This document shows, piece after piece, positions 18,939-33,485 of a stretch of DNA of 64,000 bases. The stretch covers positions 248,001 through 312,000 of the forward strand of contig CABHNZ010000001.1 in assembly GCA_902167985.1 (NCBI GenBank), in the 5' to 3' direction. Made by a program: the position numbers and the translations under genes. How positions within the stretch are numbered: position 1 is the first letter of the stretch; each line of letters opens with the position of its first letter. The notes below the pieces were generated by a model that was given only the letters and a program-made list of their open reading frames with translations, was not told the DNA's origin and did not search any database. Source of the DNA: Shinella sp. UYSO24. Its GTDB lineage: Bacteria > Pseudomonadota > Alphaproteobacteria > Rhizobiales > Rhizobiaceae.

Positions 18939-20397
18939 TCATGTCCATCGCAGGGCCTGCCTGTAGTGACTGATAAAGATCCTGCCGACGGCAATGGCAC
19001 AAAGGCATTCACCGAACAGCAAGGCAATGCCGACGCCGCCGAGGCCCGACAGACTTGCCAGGACCGCAACAAGGCCAAGTGTGAGGATGGCGGCACCTAA
19101 CTGTATCTTGCGAGCGCGACATGATCGTTGGTTGCAACAGCATGTTGGACAGAAAATACCAGCAGCCATGCACAAGGGTCGCCAGTGCGACCGATGCGAC
19201 GAAGGCGCGATCCGGCAGAATGTGACCGCCGCTCCAGAGAGCAACGAAATCGCGCCCGATGAGGGCGAAGACCAAGGTGCCGGGCAGAAGGACAAGTAAA
19301 AGCAGAAGTCCGTTGACCTTCAGGATCCGCCTCAAGTCGTCCGGCCGTTCAGCGGCATGAGCCCGCGAAAGTTCCGGCATTGTCGCCCTATTGACCGTTC
19401 CGACAATCTGGATCAGCAGGCGGCTGCAGGTCCGCACCGGACCATAGATGGCAACCGCTGCGGGCGAAAGGAGCGCACCGACGATCAGAACGACACCCTG
19501 AAGATTGAGGGCAAGCGCGAGTGGGATCGTCATGGCGGCAAGCGCCGGGCGGGCAAGTGTGCGGACCTCATCGAGGTCGATCGACCTCGCGATGAAAGCG
19601 GCGGCATGGAACATCATAACAGCCGGTTTGCCGACGGCAAGGACAGCCTGCGAGATGCCGCCTCTCATCCGCCTTGCCACTATTGCCGGGTTTTCTCTCG
19701 CTGATGAGCCGACATCCTGCCAGACAGGCCCTTTGATCGCCTCTCCGGGCCTCTGTACAGGCGGTCGCAGCCAAACCGCTGACCGATATAAGAGGCCGGA
19801 TAGAAGCATGATCGTTGCCATGCGGATCAACAGAAAGCAAAGTGCCACATCATCAAAGCCACCACCTGCAGCCGCCACCAGAAGCCCGGCAAAGCCCTCG
19901 ACGGTGCTCATCGCGTCATAGGCAAGCGTGCCTTTGGCGTAATGACCGGTGGCTCGCAGGGCGGCGACGGGAAGACGCGACAGAAGCGACAGGGCGGAAA
20001 AGGCCGACAGCGCAAGCAGGACGGAAAGGGTAACACCTTCCGCCTCCGGCAGCATATCGCGAGCCGCAAAGCCAAGGGCGATCAGCGCCGCAAGGAGGAA
20101 AACGCCCAAGGCAAGGACGACAATCAGGACCGTGGAACTGAAGAAGACGCGAGCCGCGCGCGCGCGCTCCCCCCGCGCGATCAGCATCGCCATTTCGCTT
20201 GTCGTCGCCTGCAGGAAGCCCAGATCGGTCAAGGCGAAATATGTCGGTATGGTGGTCAGCATCACCCAGAGGCCGAAACCATCAGCCCCCCAGGCTGCGA
20301 CCAGCACAGGCACGGAGACGATCTGCAGCAAGGCGTTCATGGCGATACCGGCGGTATTGGCCACCGTGCCGGAAAAAATACGGCCACCGAGGCTCAT
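18939..20397 (-). CDS. Wzx-like lipid-linked oligosaccharide flippase, frameshifted
   Basis: About 486 residues, PST/MATE-type membrane protein starting MSLGGRIFSGTVANTAG. Typical landmarks are the N-terminal FSGTVANTAGIAMNALLQI, LADTGFL-type region (YFALTDLGFLQATTSEM), and the late PELSRAHAAERPDDLRRIL cytoplasmic loop followed by further helices. The frame breaks near 19110 (SRSQDTVRC against RKIQLGAAILTLG); one restored base repairs it. It should flip the undecaprenyl-linked repeat unit across the inner membrane for Wzy. An alternative upstream ATG at 20439 has no Wzx-like sequence. Confidence 0.82.
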
Positions 20398-20599
20398 GAG
20401 GCCCTCACGTCGCGTTTCACGCGATGTCTGATGGAGCATGACGGCATGGCGCTATCTGAGGCGACGGCTCCCGCTGGCCCGACCGGCTCCGCGAGACCGG
20501 CTACAGCCGGATGAACCGCCGGCAAAGGCGATGGCAGCCATTTGTGCCACACCATGACCTTGATGCCCAGTGACCTCAGCCAGCCTGCCAGATCCCCCC

Positions 20600-21869
20600 T
20601 CATGGCGCCAGGCTTTCGATCAGCCGGGCAAGCCCCTCATCCTTGGAAAGGCCGCGAACACGGTCCATCTGCGGACCCGGATCACGGCTCTGGCGCTCAG
20701 CGATTGCCGCGACGATGGCATCGGCCAAGGCTCCTGCATCGCCCGGCGGGACGACCACGGCAGCACCGGCGACGAATGTGGCAAGCTCGGTTCCGATGTC
20801 AGCCGTTACCACGACCGGTCTGCCACTTGCCAGCATGCCGCCAAGCTTGGAAGGCAGGACGAGATCGGCGGCGCCCCTTTCCTGCGGCAGGGCATGGAGA
20901 TCGGCCAGATTGAGGAACTCGTTCAAACGCTCATACGGCTGGAACGGCAGAAAACGCACAGCCGGAAGATGACCGTAACGCTTTTCGAGATCAGCCTTGA
21001 CCGGCCCTTCGCCAGCAATGATGACATGCAGATCCGGCCTGTCCTTCAATCGTTCCGCCGCCGCGAGAAGAACATCAAGACCCTGCTTGGCACCGATATT
21101 GCCCGAATAGAGGACGACGAAATCCTCCGGGCGCAAGCCTAGCTCGGCGCGATAGGGGTTTTTCCACGCATGGGGAAGATGTGTGCGAGGTCGACCCAGT
21201 TGCGAACGACCGACAGCCGTGTGCGCGACACACCCTTTTCGACAAGCCTGTCCGCCATGCGATCGGAAATCGTCACCACCCGGTGAAAACGATGCAGAGT
21301 CAGTTTTTCGAAGAGAGTGCCAAGGGCTTTCAGCGACTTTCGAGATCCGAGGTGGCCGACGGCAAAGGCGGCATCGACCTCGAGATCCTGCACATGCAGG
21401 ACCGTGAAAGCGCCGACCAGACGAGCCGCAGCCTGCGCGACCGGGGCGGCAAACAGCGTCGGCTCGACACACAAGACCGTATGCGGACGGCGGCGCAGGA
21501 TTTCCCAGAACACGACCGGTGCCGAGGTCAGCGCGAAGGACAGTGGCGCAACCAGCCGCCAGATGCCGTGCATGGGCTGCCTGAGCAAAACCGGTACGCG
21601 CCGCATCCGCATCCCCCCCTCGAAGCCGAAGGAATAGCGATTGCGATAGCCCTGTTTCACCCGCCAGCCAGGATAATGCGGTTGGGCCGTGACAACTGTG
21701 ACATCCAGTCCGGTATCGGCCAGATGCTGTGCTATCTCCCCGGTATAGCGCCCTACCCCGGCGATTTCCGGCGAGAAATTCATCCCGTAGATCAGGATCC
21801 TTCGCCGCACGCGCGGCATTGCCACGACTTCCGGCTCGGATGCTTCCGATACGCTTTCGATCGCGACCA

Positions 21870-21870
<1 letters not shown>
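20600..21870 (-). CDS. WcaI-like family 4 glycosyltransferase, frameshifted
   Basis: About 423 residues. Start MVAIESVSEASEPEVV; the GT-B N-domain begins RRILIYGMNFSPEIAGVGRYTGE, the hallmark of the colanic-acid WcaI group. The C-domain shows VVLYSGNIGAKQGLDVLL, LHVIIAGEGPVKADLE and LPSKLGGMLASGRPVV. The frame breaks near 21160; one C restored (CCCCC read as CCCC) gives IFPHAWKNPYRAELGL. WcaI is assigned as a fucosyl/sugar transferase in colanic acid synthesis, which fits the adjacent GDP-fucose genes, but the donor is inferred. The start overlaps the fcl stop (TGATG). 20398-20599 downstream is spacer. Confidence 0.85.
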
Positions 21871-24762
<2,892 letters not shown>

Positions 24763-25812
24763 ATGAATATTGCATTGCGACAACTTGTATTTGCGTTTCA
24801 CAGGATGGCACCATTGCAGACGGTGGGACTCCAAGTCGACACGACGGCCAAGCCGGCAAAAGATAATCATGAACGCATAGCGCCGCGGATCACATCGGAC
24901 GCGAGGCCGCTCCAGCCATTTTCGCATCACTTGCGCACCGTGATAGTCGGTCTTCGAGCGACGGCCGGCCTTCCGGCGGCGGGCTTTTTCGGCTTAGGCT
25001 TATCCGAGCGTGGTTCTTCGGAACCGGAAATGGCCCAGGCTTCGGCAAAAGGGCGGGCAACGGCCGCGGTAGAGGCAGGGAGAACAAGCCTCTCCATCGG
25101 GATTTCACGAGACGGCGACGTCCTGCGTTCGACCGGTCAAGATCGCAACGGCGACTTGGGTGCTACGAGGGTTTGGGCGACATTACCTGGAGAACGACGG
25201 AGACTGGCGGGGCATTTTCTGGCCAAGCGGCTTACCGACATCGCGCTCGCCGGCTTGGCGATCGTCGCGCTTATGCCGCTTATCCTGCTCATCGCTCTTC
25301 TGATACGGATCGAAAGCCGCGGGCCTGCGATTTTCACGCAGATCCGCTGGGGGCGCGATGGCCGGAAGATCAATGTTTACAAGTTCCGTTCGATGTATAT
25401 CGACCGTGGCGACCGGTCGGGCATTGCTCAGACCGTCAAAGACGATCCACGCATCACGCGTATCGGGCGCACGATCCGCCGCCTCAATATCGATGAGCTG
25501 CCGCAACTTATCAACGTGCTGAAGGGCGACATGTCGCTCGTCGGCCCCCGGTGCCACGCCGTCGGCATGCTGGCAGCCGGCGTCCCTTACGAGACGCTCG
25601 TACCTGACTACCACAGGCGCCACGCGATGCGTCCGGGCATGACAGGACTTGCCCAGATGCGCGGCCTTCGCGGCCCTACGGACAGGGCATCTCGGGCTCG
25701 CGCCCGCATCGCCTGCGACCTCCATTATGTCGAGCACTTTTCCATATGGCTTGATTTGCGGATCATCATCGGCACGATCATTGCCGAGTTTCGCGGTGGC
25801 AAGGGCTTTTGA
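24763..25812 (+). CDS. Priming polyprenyl-phosphate sugar-phosphate transferase (ExoY/WcaJ type)
   Basis: Membrane-associated enzyme that starts repeat-unit synthesis by moving a hexose-1-phosphate from a nucleotide sugar to undecaprenyl phosphate. The catalytic domain (residues about 150-349) is complete: KRLTDIALAGLAIVALMPL with one membrane segment, then RWGRDGRKINVYKFRSM, NIDELPQLINVLKGDMSLVG and PGMTGLAQMRG. The first ~145 residues match no family part and look low in structure. ExoY-type enzymes are about 225 residues, so the true start may be later (ATG 25030 is possible) or a frame break may hide the join. Sugar specificity cannot be told. First gene of the rightward unit. Confidence 0.9.
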   Translation: MNIALRQLVFAFHRMAPLQTVGLQVDTTAKPAKDNHERIAPRITSDARPLQPFSHHLRTVIVGLRATAGLPAAGFFGLGLSERGSSEPEMAQASAKGRATAAVEAGRTSLSIGISRDGDVLRSTGQDRNGDLGATRVWATLPGERRRLAGHFLAKRLTDIALAGLAIVALMPLILLIALLIRIESRGPAIFTQIRWGRDGRKINVYKFRSMYIDRGDRSGIAQTVKDDPRITRIGRTIRRLNIDELPQLINVLKGDMSLVGPRCHAVGMLAAGVPYETLVPDYHRRHAMRPGMTGLAQMRGLRGPTDRASRARARIACDLHYVEHFSIWLDLRIIIGTIIAEFRGGKGF

Positions 25813-26065
25813 CACTGCGTTCCGATAGAGGCTCTTTGGTGAAATATATTCGCTTCGATCAAAACCGGCGGAGGCAGGACGATCACTCGTCGCCGCGCAC
25901 ACAAAGGATATCGCGACTGACGCTACCTCGATACGTTACGACCTCTCGATCCCTCTTGGCATTTCAGCAGTTTCGACCTCATACTGCCGTTAACCCTGCT
26001 CAGCGCATTTCAAGCAGGTTGCCTTGCATTCGGATTACAATCGGTCGGTGGCTGAGGGGAGCATC

Positions 26066-27497
26066 ATGAAGTTCGGAACGAGCGGTCTTCGGGGTCTGGT
26101 AGTCGAGCTTGAGGGGCATATCTCTGCCGTCTATGCAACAGCCTTCGCTCGTCACCTGATCGAGAGCGGGGCAACGCGCCCGGGGGACAGAATTGCGGTC
26201 GGCCGCGACTTCCGGCCTTCCAGCCCGGCTATCTCCGCCACCTGTATCGGCGCACTGGAAAGGGCCGGTCTTCAGCCGGTGGATTGCGGGCCGCTGCCAA
26301 CCCCAGCGCTCGCCCTGTTTGCCATGGGCAACGGCATGGCGGCAATCATGGTGACTGGGTCGCATATTCCAGCAGATCGAAACGGTATCAAATTCTACCG
26401 CCCGGATGGCGAAATCGACAAGGTCGATGAGGCGCGCATCAGCGCGATCGCCGGCGGAATGGCCGATGGCGCGATCGACATTTCGCCGTCTGAGGCCGCG
26501 GATGGCCAGATGCAGGCCGCTCAACTTTTTCTTGCCCGGAATAGAGCACTGTTAGCGCCCGGATCACTTGCCGGGTTGCGGGTCGGTGTCTACGAGCATT
26601 CGACTGTGGCGCGTGACATGCTGTCCGATATCCTGACCTTTTACGGTGCTGATGTGATCACGCTCGGCCGTTCGGATGTCTTCATTCCCGTCGATACGGA
26701 AGCAGTTTCGGACGAGACCATCGACCTTCTCAAGGGGTGGGCTGTCGAGCACAAGCTCGATGCGATCGTTTCTGCTGACGGCGACGGCGACAGGCCGCTG
26801 GTGGCCGACGAGGCCGGTGAGCCATTGCGCGGCGATCTGCTCGGACTGGTCGCCGCGCGTTTCTTGGCGCCAGAACGCTCGTGACACCCGTCACGTCCAA
26901 TTCCGCGATCGCCGCCAGCGAGACTTTCGGGGTGATCAGAACCCGGGTCGGATCGCCTTTCGTGATCGCCGGCATGAACGAGGCCGAGGCAGCTGACCAA
27001 GGGCCGGTCGTCGGGTTCGAGGCCAATGGGGGAACGCTGGTCGGCGCCGGTTTTCAGGCCCTCGACACGCCGATCAGCCCGCTGCCCACCCGCGACAGCT
27101 TTCTGCCAATCCTTGCCGTTCTTGCGCTTGCCGCCGAGCGGGGCCACACCTTGAGCGCCGTCGCCTCCAGCTTTTCGCTGGCACATGCGCTGGCTGACCG
27201 TCTTGAGGATTTCCCCGTGGCGCTCAGTGGCGCCTGATGACACATCTGCGCGGCTCGCAAGAGGCAATAGCGGAGTTTCTCGCGCCGATCGGAACGGTCG
27301 CGAGCGCGAGTGATATCGACGGCCTTCGCATGACGCTGACAGATGGCAAGATCGTTCATCTGCGCCCTTCCGGCAATGCGCCGGAGATGCGTTGCTATGT
27401 CGAGGCCGGCACGGAGGCAGAGGCCAAGGCGCTGCTGACCTTCGGCCTGACGCGGATCAAGGACTGGGCGAAAGCGTCCGTCGCACTCACACCCTGA
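26066..27497 (+). CDS. Phosphomannomutase-type phosphohexomutase, frameshifted
   Basis: Interconverts mannose-6-P and mannose-1-P, feeding GDP-mannose synthesis. About 477 residues. It starts MKFGTSGLRGLVVELEG. The phosphoserine loop reads VTGSHIPADRNGIKFY instead of the common TASHNP, and the metal loop is SADGDGDRPLV. The C-terminal phosphate-binding loop is HLRPSGNAPEMRCYVEA. Breaks near 26868 (GGG read as GG; repair gives FLGARTLVTPV) and near 27215 (a C run) are each repaired by one base. It is directly upstream of manC and is probably a ManB/CpsG equivalent, though phosphoglucomutase activity cannot be excluded. Confidence 0.88.
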
Positions 27498-27523
27498 TGA
27501 AACAGTGATCGGAGCAGGTGCAT

Positions 27524-28949
27524 ATGGCTGACAAAATCATTCCCGTGATCATGGCCGGCGGCAAGGAACCCGCCTTTGGCCACTATCGCGGGCAAGCGCG
27601 CCCAAGCAGTTCATCCAGTTCATCGGTGACAAGACGTTGTTTCAGGCGACCCTCATCAGGGTTTCGGATGACACGCGCTATGAGCCGCCCATCGTCATCA
27701 CGAATGAGGATTTTCGCTTTCTCGTGGCGGAACAGGCGCGAGAACTCAATCTCAAACTTTCCGGCATCCTGCTCGAGCCCATGGCACGCAACACCGCGCC
27801 GGCGGTTGCGGCAGCGGCCACGATTGCCGCACAGCAATTCGGCGAGGATGCCCTGGTGCAGGTTCTCGCATCCGATCACGAGATCACAGCGGATGAGCGA
27901 TATTTCGATGCGATAGACACCGCTCGAAACACCGCCAAACTGGGCAAGCTCGTGACATTCGGCATCCGCCCGACTGAGGCTGCGACCGGCTACGGCTATA
28001 TCGAAATCGGGGAAGCCCTTGCTTCCGGCGCCCATGCGGTGAAGCGCTTTGTGGAAAAGCCGGCGCTGGCGCAGGCCGAGGCAATGCTGGCAGCCCAGAG
28101 TTTCGTGTGGAACTCCGGTATTTTTCTCTTCCAGGCAGGCCTTATGCTGGAGGAAATGAAACGCCACGCGCCTGCCCTCCTGAAAGCGGCAACGGCATCG
28201 GTCGCGAAGGCCACACAGGATCTCGACTTTACCCGGCTCGAAGCCACGAGCTTTGCCGCCTGCCCGGATATTTCCGTCGACTATGCGATCATGGAAAAGA
28301 CGAGCAATGCGGCTGTCGTGCCCTCGTCCTTCGCGTGGTCCGACATGGGAAGCTGGGATGCCGTCTGGAAACTCGGCGAACGGGACGAGGCCGGCAATGT
28401 CGCTTCCGGCAATGCCACGATCGTCAACACGAAGAATTCGCTTATCATGTCTCGCAACAGCCATCTCGCCGTCCAGGGACTGGATGGCGTAGCGGTGATC
28501 GCCAGCGAGGATGCGGTCTATGTCGGGCGACTGGACGAGAGCCAGAATGTCGGCAAGCTGGTTCAGCTTCTCGCGCAGCAAAAAGCCACCGCACCGCTGA
28601 CACAGACGCATCCGACCTCCTATCGTCCATGGGGCGGCTATACATCCGTGCTCAACGGCGAGCGGTTTCAGGTCAAGCGGCTGTTCGTGACACCCGGCAA
28701 AAAGCTCTCGCTGCAGAAGCATCATCACCGGTCGGAACACTGGATCTGCGTCAAGGGCACAGCGGAGGTGACGATCGGCGACAAGGTGCTGACTGTCCGC
28801 GAAACGAGTCGGTCTACATTCCACAGGGCGAGGTTCACCGGCTTGCCAATCCCGGCAAGATCCTCCTGGAGATGATCGAGGTGCAGACCGGATCTTATCT
28901 CGGCGAAGACGACATTATCCGGATTGTCGACGAGTTTGGCCGGGGATGA
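27524..28949 (+). CDS. manC: Mannose-1-phosphate guanylyltransferase / mannose-6-phosphate isomerase, frameshifted
   Basis: Type II PMI-GMP enzyme making GDP-mannose from mannose-1-P and GTP, with a C-terminal cupin isomerase domain; about 476 residues. Start [13 protein letters not shown]. The nucleotidyl signature is broken near 27563: one G restored (GGG read as GG) turns [12 protein letters not shown] into [19 protein letters not shown]. The body shows [21 protein letters not shown]-type [15 protein letters not shown] and [14 protein letters not shown]. The cupin part has [20 protein letters not shown] and [11 protein letters not shown] second break near 28802 (AAAA read as AAA) restores [19 protein letters not shown]. 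Confidence 0.95.
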
Positions 28950-29310
28950 CGAAAGGCGGCGCCTGCGTCATCGCGCGGGCGCCGGGCATTTTCGCCAAGA
29001 GGGAGAAGACTTGCCGCGGCGTCCGATCCGGGTGTTGGCTCGCGTGAGGATATGGCGCTTATCGGTTTTCCCAGATCCGAGATGCGCCGATTGCGGAACG
29101 CACCATCTCCTTGATGCGACATCCCCCCCCTGAGAATGCTCTGTTCAGCGGGAGCGGAGCTGTCGACAGGAGATGACAGAGGCCATGCCTGGCACGCCGC
29201 GTTGCTGGCTAAAACGGTGCCTGCTTCATCTCAGACGTATCGGCGTCCCGCGGCCACATGAAACGTGGTGTAATTCTTCGGATTGGAATTACTCACTGGA
29301 GCCCTTTTGG
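28950..29310. other. Convergent intergenic region
   Basis: About 360 bp between manC (plus) and the unknown membrane protein (minus). GC-rich inverted stretches such as GGCGCC...GGGCGCC near 28960-28985 could form a hairpin, but no clear T-run follows. No gene supported. Confidence 0.4.
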
Positions 29311-30119
29311 TCAGCCAGGATCCGGCGGATGTGCTCGGCCCGCTGTCTCGTTGGCGGATGAGGTGCTCGGCGGTTGAAGCGGTGCCTGCTTGTCAGGGGC
29401 ATTGAAATCGGCGGTGAAGCCGACGTCTGCAAGCTCGGCGCGCCGCGAGCTCGTCAGATAGGACATTTCCTCTGTGACCATCCTTTGCAGATCCGCAGGC
29501 AGGTCGGCCAGTATCGACGGCACGCTCCGCTTCGGTGCAAGGTTGAGTGTAATCCGCATGTCGGACCGCAGGGCGGATTGGGCCTGATCCGTTACGGCAG
29601 GGCCGACCCGTTTCCAATGGGTGAAACGCAGGGCAATGACATCGAGATCCGCTGGTGCATAGCCTGCGACAATTGCATATCGATCACCTGTGCCTGAACC
29701 GGGCCACCGAGAAGCCAGGTCAGGACAGCGCGCTGCTGCCAAAGGCGTCCGCTTGTGGGCAGACAGGCGAGCGCGTGATCCAGAACAGGCGCGAGAGCCC
29801 GGACGGATGCTCGCCACAGTTCGTCCTGTCCGGCCGTTTCACTGTCGAGGCGTCGGATTTCTACCTGCCGCATGCGGACGGCAACCTGTGCCTCGACGAG
29901 ATCGGAACGGCAGGTCTGCGGTCGGTTGCCGATATCCGTGCTGAAGCGCCCGACGGCATCCGCAGAGATCGGTTGGCCGCGCGCCATCAGGCCATTCAGG
30001 CGCAGGTAGGGTGCATAGCGCGCCGACAGCCAGGCCTGATTGCCCGCATAGACGGCAATGCACAACGAACCGCCGACCATGATCACCCGGCAACAGAGGC
30101 TCCAGCGTGTCTCACGCAT
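29311..30119 (-). CDS. Membrane-anchored protein of unknown function, frameshifted
   Basis: About 268 residues. Start MRETRWSLCCRVIMVGGSLC, with one N-terminal membrane segment and the remainder predicted periplasmic. The middle has alpha-helical, TPR-like character (LWRASVRALAPVLDHALACL, SGRLWQQRAVLTWLLGG) with paired cysteines (CRSD, ACLP). The frame breaks near 29640; the second frame continues VIALRFTHWKRVGPAVTD and DLQRMVTEEMSYLTSS to 29311. I do not recognise the family. It overlaps the end of the ExoP-like gene by about 8 bp and closes the OPX-secreted-ExoP operon, so an accessory role in export or chain-length control is plausible. Confidence 0.6.
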
Positions 30120-32384
30120 CGTCGCGATAATAGGCCGTGTAACGCGAGACGTAATAATCGGAGGAGCCATATTCCCTGTAGAGTTTCATCTTTTCGGCAT
30201 CGACCTTGTTGAGCACGACACCAAGGCAGCGATTGGCAATCTGCGGCTCGGCAAGAAGCGTGTCGCGCACGACGCGACGGGAGGTTGCCCCCCATTCGAC
30301 CACCATGACGAAGCCATCCACCTTGCCGGCAATCGCACGGGCATCGACCACTGGCCCCAGCGGAGGCAGGTCGAGAATAATGTAATCGAACTGCCCTGCG
30401 ACATCCGCAAGCAGCTTTGCCATCTGCGGCGATGCGAGCATTTCGGATGAATGGGGTACGCGGCGCTTGACGACGGCCGGAATGAATTTCAGATCACCGC
30501 GCTCTGCCGAGAGCATGACCGAAGCCGGGGCCTGTCCCTCGAGAAGAACCTCCAGCAGGCCGGCTTCTGCATGTTGGCCAAGGGCACGTGTCGCACCGGG
30601 ATTGCGCAGGTCGGCGTCGATCAGCAGCGTGCGGGCACTCATGGCAAGCGTCTGGGCCAGATTGACGGCAACGGTGGACTTTCCTTCTCCGGGAAGAACG
30701 GAAACTACACCGATAATCTTATGCGGCTTGATCACGTGCAGGTCCGCGGCGATCCTGGCGCTGCGCATGGTTTCGGCAAAGGATGACAGCGGATGCTCGG
30801 TTGAGAAAAGCGACAGGGCATTCCTGGCGTGAATGGTGCCAGCGGCCGGCTCTGCCGTATCCGTCACCACTGCATTGTCATCGACACGGGGAACGCGCCC
30901 AGATATTCCAGATCGAGCACATCGCGCACCTGCTCGCCTGTGCGAAAGAAGCGATCACGGAATTCCCTGTAGGCGCCGCCTGCGGCACCGGCCAGCATGC
31001 CGAGAAGAAGGCATGCCGCCAGGACGAGCGCCTTGCGCGGCTCGCTCGGCTCATTCGGTGCGACGGCACGGGTGATGATCCGTGCTTCAGTGATCGGGAA
31101 GGATTGCTGCTGGACAGCCTCCTGATAGCGCTGCAGGAAGGTCTGATAGAGGTTCTTGTAAGTCTCGGCGCTGCGCTCGAGCTCGCGCAGCTGGACCTGG
31201 GTCTCGCTGGCTGCGACACTCACCCTCGTGGCGCCATCCACGCCATCGAGAACCTGGCGCTCGCGCGAACGGGCCACATCGAGCTCGCTCTGATAGCTTT
31301 CGGCAATACGGCCGAGTTCATCGAACATCAGCCGGGTATATTCCGTCATTTCCTGACGCAGGCGGATGGCCTGTATGTGACCATCCCCCAGACGCTTGCT
31401 GATCTCGGCTTCGCGCTTCGAGGCGTCGAGATATTTTTCACGCAGGCTGTTGATCACGGAACTGTCCAGCGCGTCGGCAACGATGGCATCGGTCCGGCCG
31501 CTGTCGATGATCGAACGGATGCGGTCATATTTGGCCTGCGCCCGCGCGGTCTCCGCCCTTGCAACGATCAGTGCGCTATTCAACTCCGTCAGCTGCTGGT
31601 CGGAAACGAGCTTGTCATTGGCAACGACCAGACCATTTGCCGCGCGGAATTTCTGAACTGCCAGATCCGATTCCAGCGAACGCTGGCGAAGTTCCTCGAT
31701 ACGCTGCTGAAGCCACTCGCCGGCGCGCTTGGTGGCATCATATTTCGCGTCCAGCTTGTCGGTGAGATAACCGTCGGCCAGAGCAGAGGCGATCGCCGCC
31801 GCCAGCTGTGGCGAGGTGGATGTGACGGAAATATCGAGGACATAGGATCTGCCGACCCGCGTGACGTCCGTGGCATTGACCAGTCGTGCCAGCGCAAGCC
31901 GCCGCTTGATCGCCGCCGGATCGACAAGATCCTCATCGTCATCACCCAGCCAGCGCCGGGGATCGACAGCGTTTTTCAGCCAGGACAGCCCATCACGGAA
32001 AACATTGGCAGCCCCGCCCATGAATTCCATGTTGTCGACCAGCCCGAGCTTGTCGATGACACCAAGACCTATCGTTTCCGACTTCAGCAGCTCGACCTGG
32101 CTGAGGACCGAGGATTCGTCATCGAGCACGCCGCCAATGGTCGACAATTGCTCGACGACCTGGCTGTTGCTGCGATCGATCATCACACTGGTACGGGCTG
32201 TATAACGAGGCACTGCCACCAGAAGATAGAAGAGGCCCAGAACGACAAAGACAAGGGTCGTGACAAGCGCGAACCGCCACTGGCGGCGGGCGACCGCCAG
32301 CAACCGGTCCAGATCAAGTCGCGGACCATCCGCGACATGTCCCAGGTCGTCCTGATTGGCAATAATCATCGGTCTCGGGTTCAT
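30112..32384 (-). CDS. ExoP/Wzc-like polysaccharide co-polymerase with BY-kinase domain, frameshifted
   Basis: Inner-membrane co-polymerase that controls chain length and export and works with the OPX protein. About 758 residues after joining. The N-terminal Wzz region (LLAVARRQWRFALVTTLVFVV) is followed by a long periplasmic coiled coil, a proline-rich motif before the second membrane segment (NEPSEPRKALVLAACLLLG), then the cytoplasmic tyrosine-kinase domain. This has Walker A LPGEGKSTVAVNLA, Walker A' TLLIDADLRNP, Walker B YIILDLPPL and a C-terminal tyrosine cluster (YGSSDYYVSRYTAYYRDDA). The frame break near 30890 (CCCCC read as CCCC) separates the two halves; repair gives GAFPRVDDNAVVTD, so it is one polypeptide as in ExoP. 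Start MNPRPMIIANQDD. Confidence 0.92.
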
Positions 32385-32457
32385 CCGGCAATCCATTCAG
32401 CATGCGGTTTCCGGCAATGTCCTGATTGCCATCTCGATAATGCGATGCCCCCTGCCC

Positions 32458-33296
32458 TCAGGTTCGTGTGATCGGGCTCGTATCGATCGTCGTGCCGGAG
32501 CCACTGTCATCATCATTATTGCTGCTGCTGCCGCTTCCCGTCGCGCCAGAGAAGGACCCGCTGCTGCTGGCAATGCCGCTGCTGCTTCCAGACGAAGTGC
32601 CGGTGCCGGTGGAGCTGGCGGAACTGCTTCCCGAGCCGCCGCCGGACGTGCTGCCCGCGCCGCCGATGGAGGTCTGCCCGCCGCCGGCAAGACCGCCCGC
32701 CGGACCGAGATCCGCCGTGGCGGGCACTTGGGTCTGTGGCGTCGCGGCCGCGGCCAGCGCCTGCTGAGCACCTGACAGTGCGGGATTGCTGGCAACCGCC
32801 ACCTGGATTGCCCGCTGAGCGGCCAAGTTCTGCGCGGCGGCAAAATCCGCGGCGGCGGCATTGGCACCAGCTACGATCGCTGCAAGCTGCTGTGGCGATA
32901 TGCCGGGGATGGAACCGACCGTATTGAGCCTGCCAGAACCTCGGTCAGCTGACCATTCTGGGCGGCAACAACGAGAAGCTGCCGGATCCGTTGGGTCAGT
33001 TCAGGACCGCTCACCGGCGCGGCGGCGATGAAGGCCGCCGGATTGCTGATGAAGGCCTGAACATCGGCGGCCGTCACAGGCGCCAAGGCGACCGGCGATG
33101 CGGCGGGCGTCGATCCACTCGCCGATCCACTCGCTGCACCACCGGTTGCCGGGCTACCTGTTGCCGGGCTACCTGTTACCGGGCCACCCGTTGCCGGGCC
33201 GGCGGGGCTCGGAGCCGTCTGGGCATAAGCCGCATAGGCGGTCGGCAAAAGGAGCGCGCCTGCGACAGAAACAATAAGCATCACACGTTTTTGCAT
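32458..33296 (-). CDS. Secreted Gly/Ser/Thr-rich repeat protein, frameshifted
   Basis: About 280 residues. Signal peptide MQKRVMLIVSVAGALLLP, then AYAAYAQ cleavage region. Next is a short Pro/Ala/Thr/Gly repeat block (PATGG, PVTGS, PATGS units encoded by about 15-bp tandem repeats at 33144-33205). Two helical segments follow (ADVQAFISNPAAFIAA, LNTVGSIPGISPQQLAAIVA) and a long C-terminal Gly/Ser/Thr-rich, finally Asn/Asp tail. The frame breaks near 32925. It sits between the OPX and co-polymerase genes. No known domain; it may be a periplasmic or outer-membrane partner of the export channel. Similar low-complexity proteins occur in other rhizobial glycan loci. Confidence 0.55.
33144..33205. 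repeat. 15-bp tandem repeats inside the secreted protein gene
   Basis: Four imperfect copies of a unit like GTTGCCGGGCTACCT, preserving the reading frame and coding for the PATG/PVTG block. A 12-bp duplication (GATCCACTCGCC-type) lies just before it at about 33112-33135. Confidence 0.85.
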
Positions 33297-33485
33297 GTCT
33301 GGCCTCACTCGCCTGAAGGCGTTCACTTGATCGGGTTACACATCTGATCGGCTTACACAGCCGAGGGCCGCACGGTTTGCGGCGCTCGGCCATCATCACA
33401 TCGGTGGGAGAGCGTTCCCGCTCCCCCTGCTGCTTATCCATCCTGATCGGATGGTCGGCCGCTGCCGGCCTTACCCACGTCCGAC

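Noticed and set aside
30112-32384. Separate Wzz and BY-kinase proteins
   Set aside because: The boundary lies at a C-run; one added base fuses them exactly as in ExoP, so a split system is not supported.
30783-32471. Plus-strand frame of about 560 codons
   Set aside because: Antisense shadow of the ExoP-like co-polymerase.
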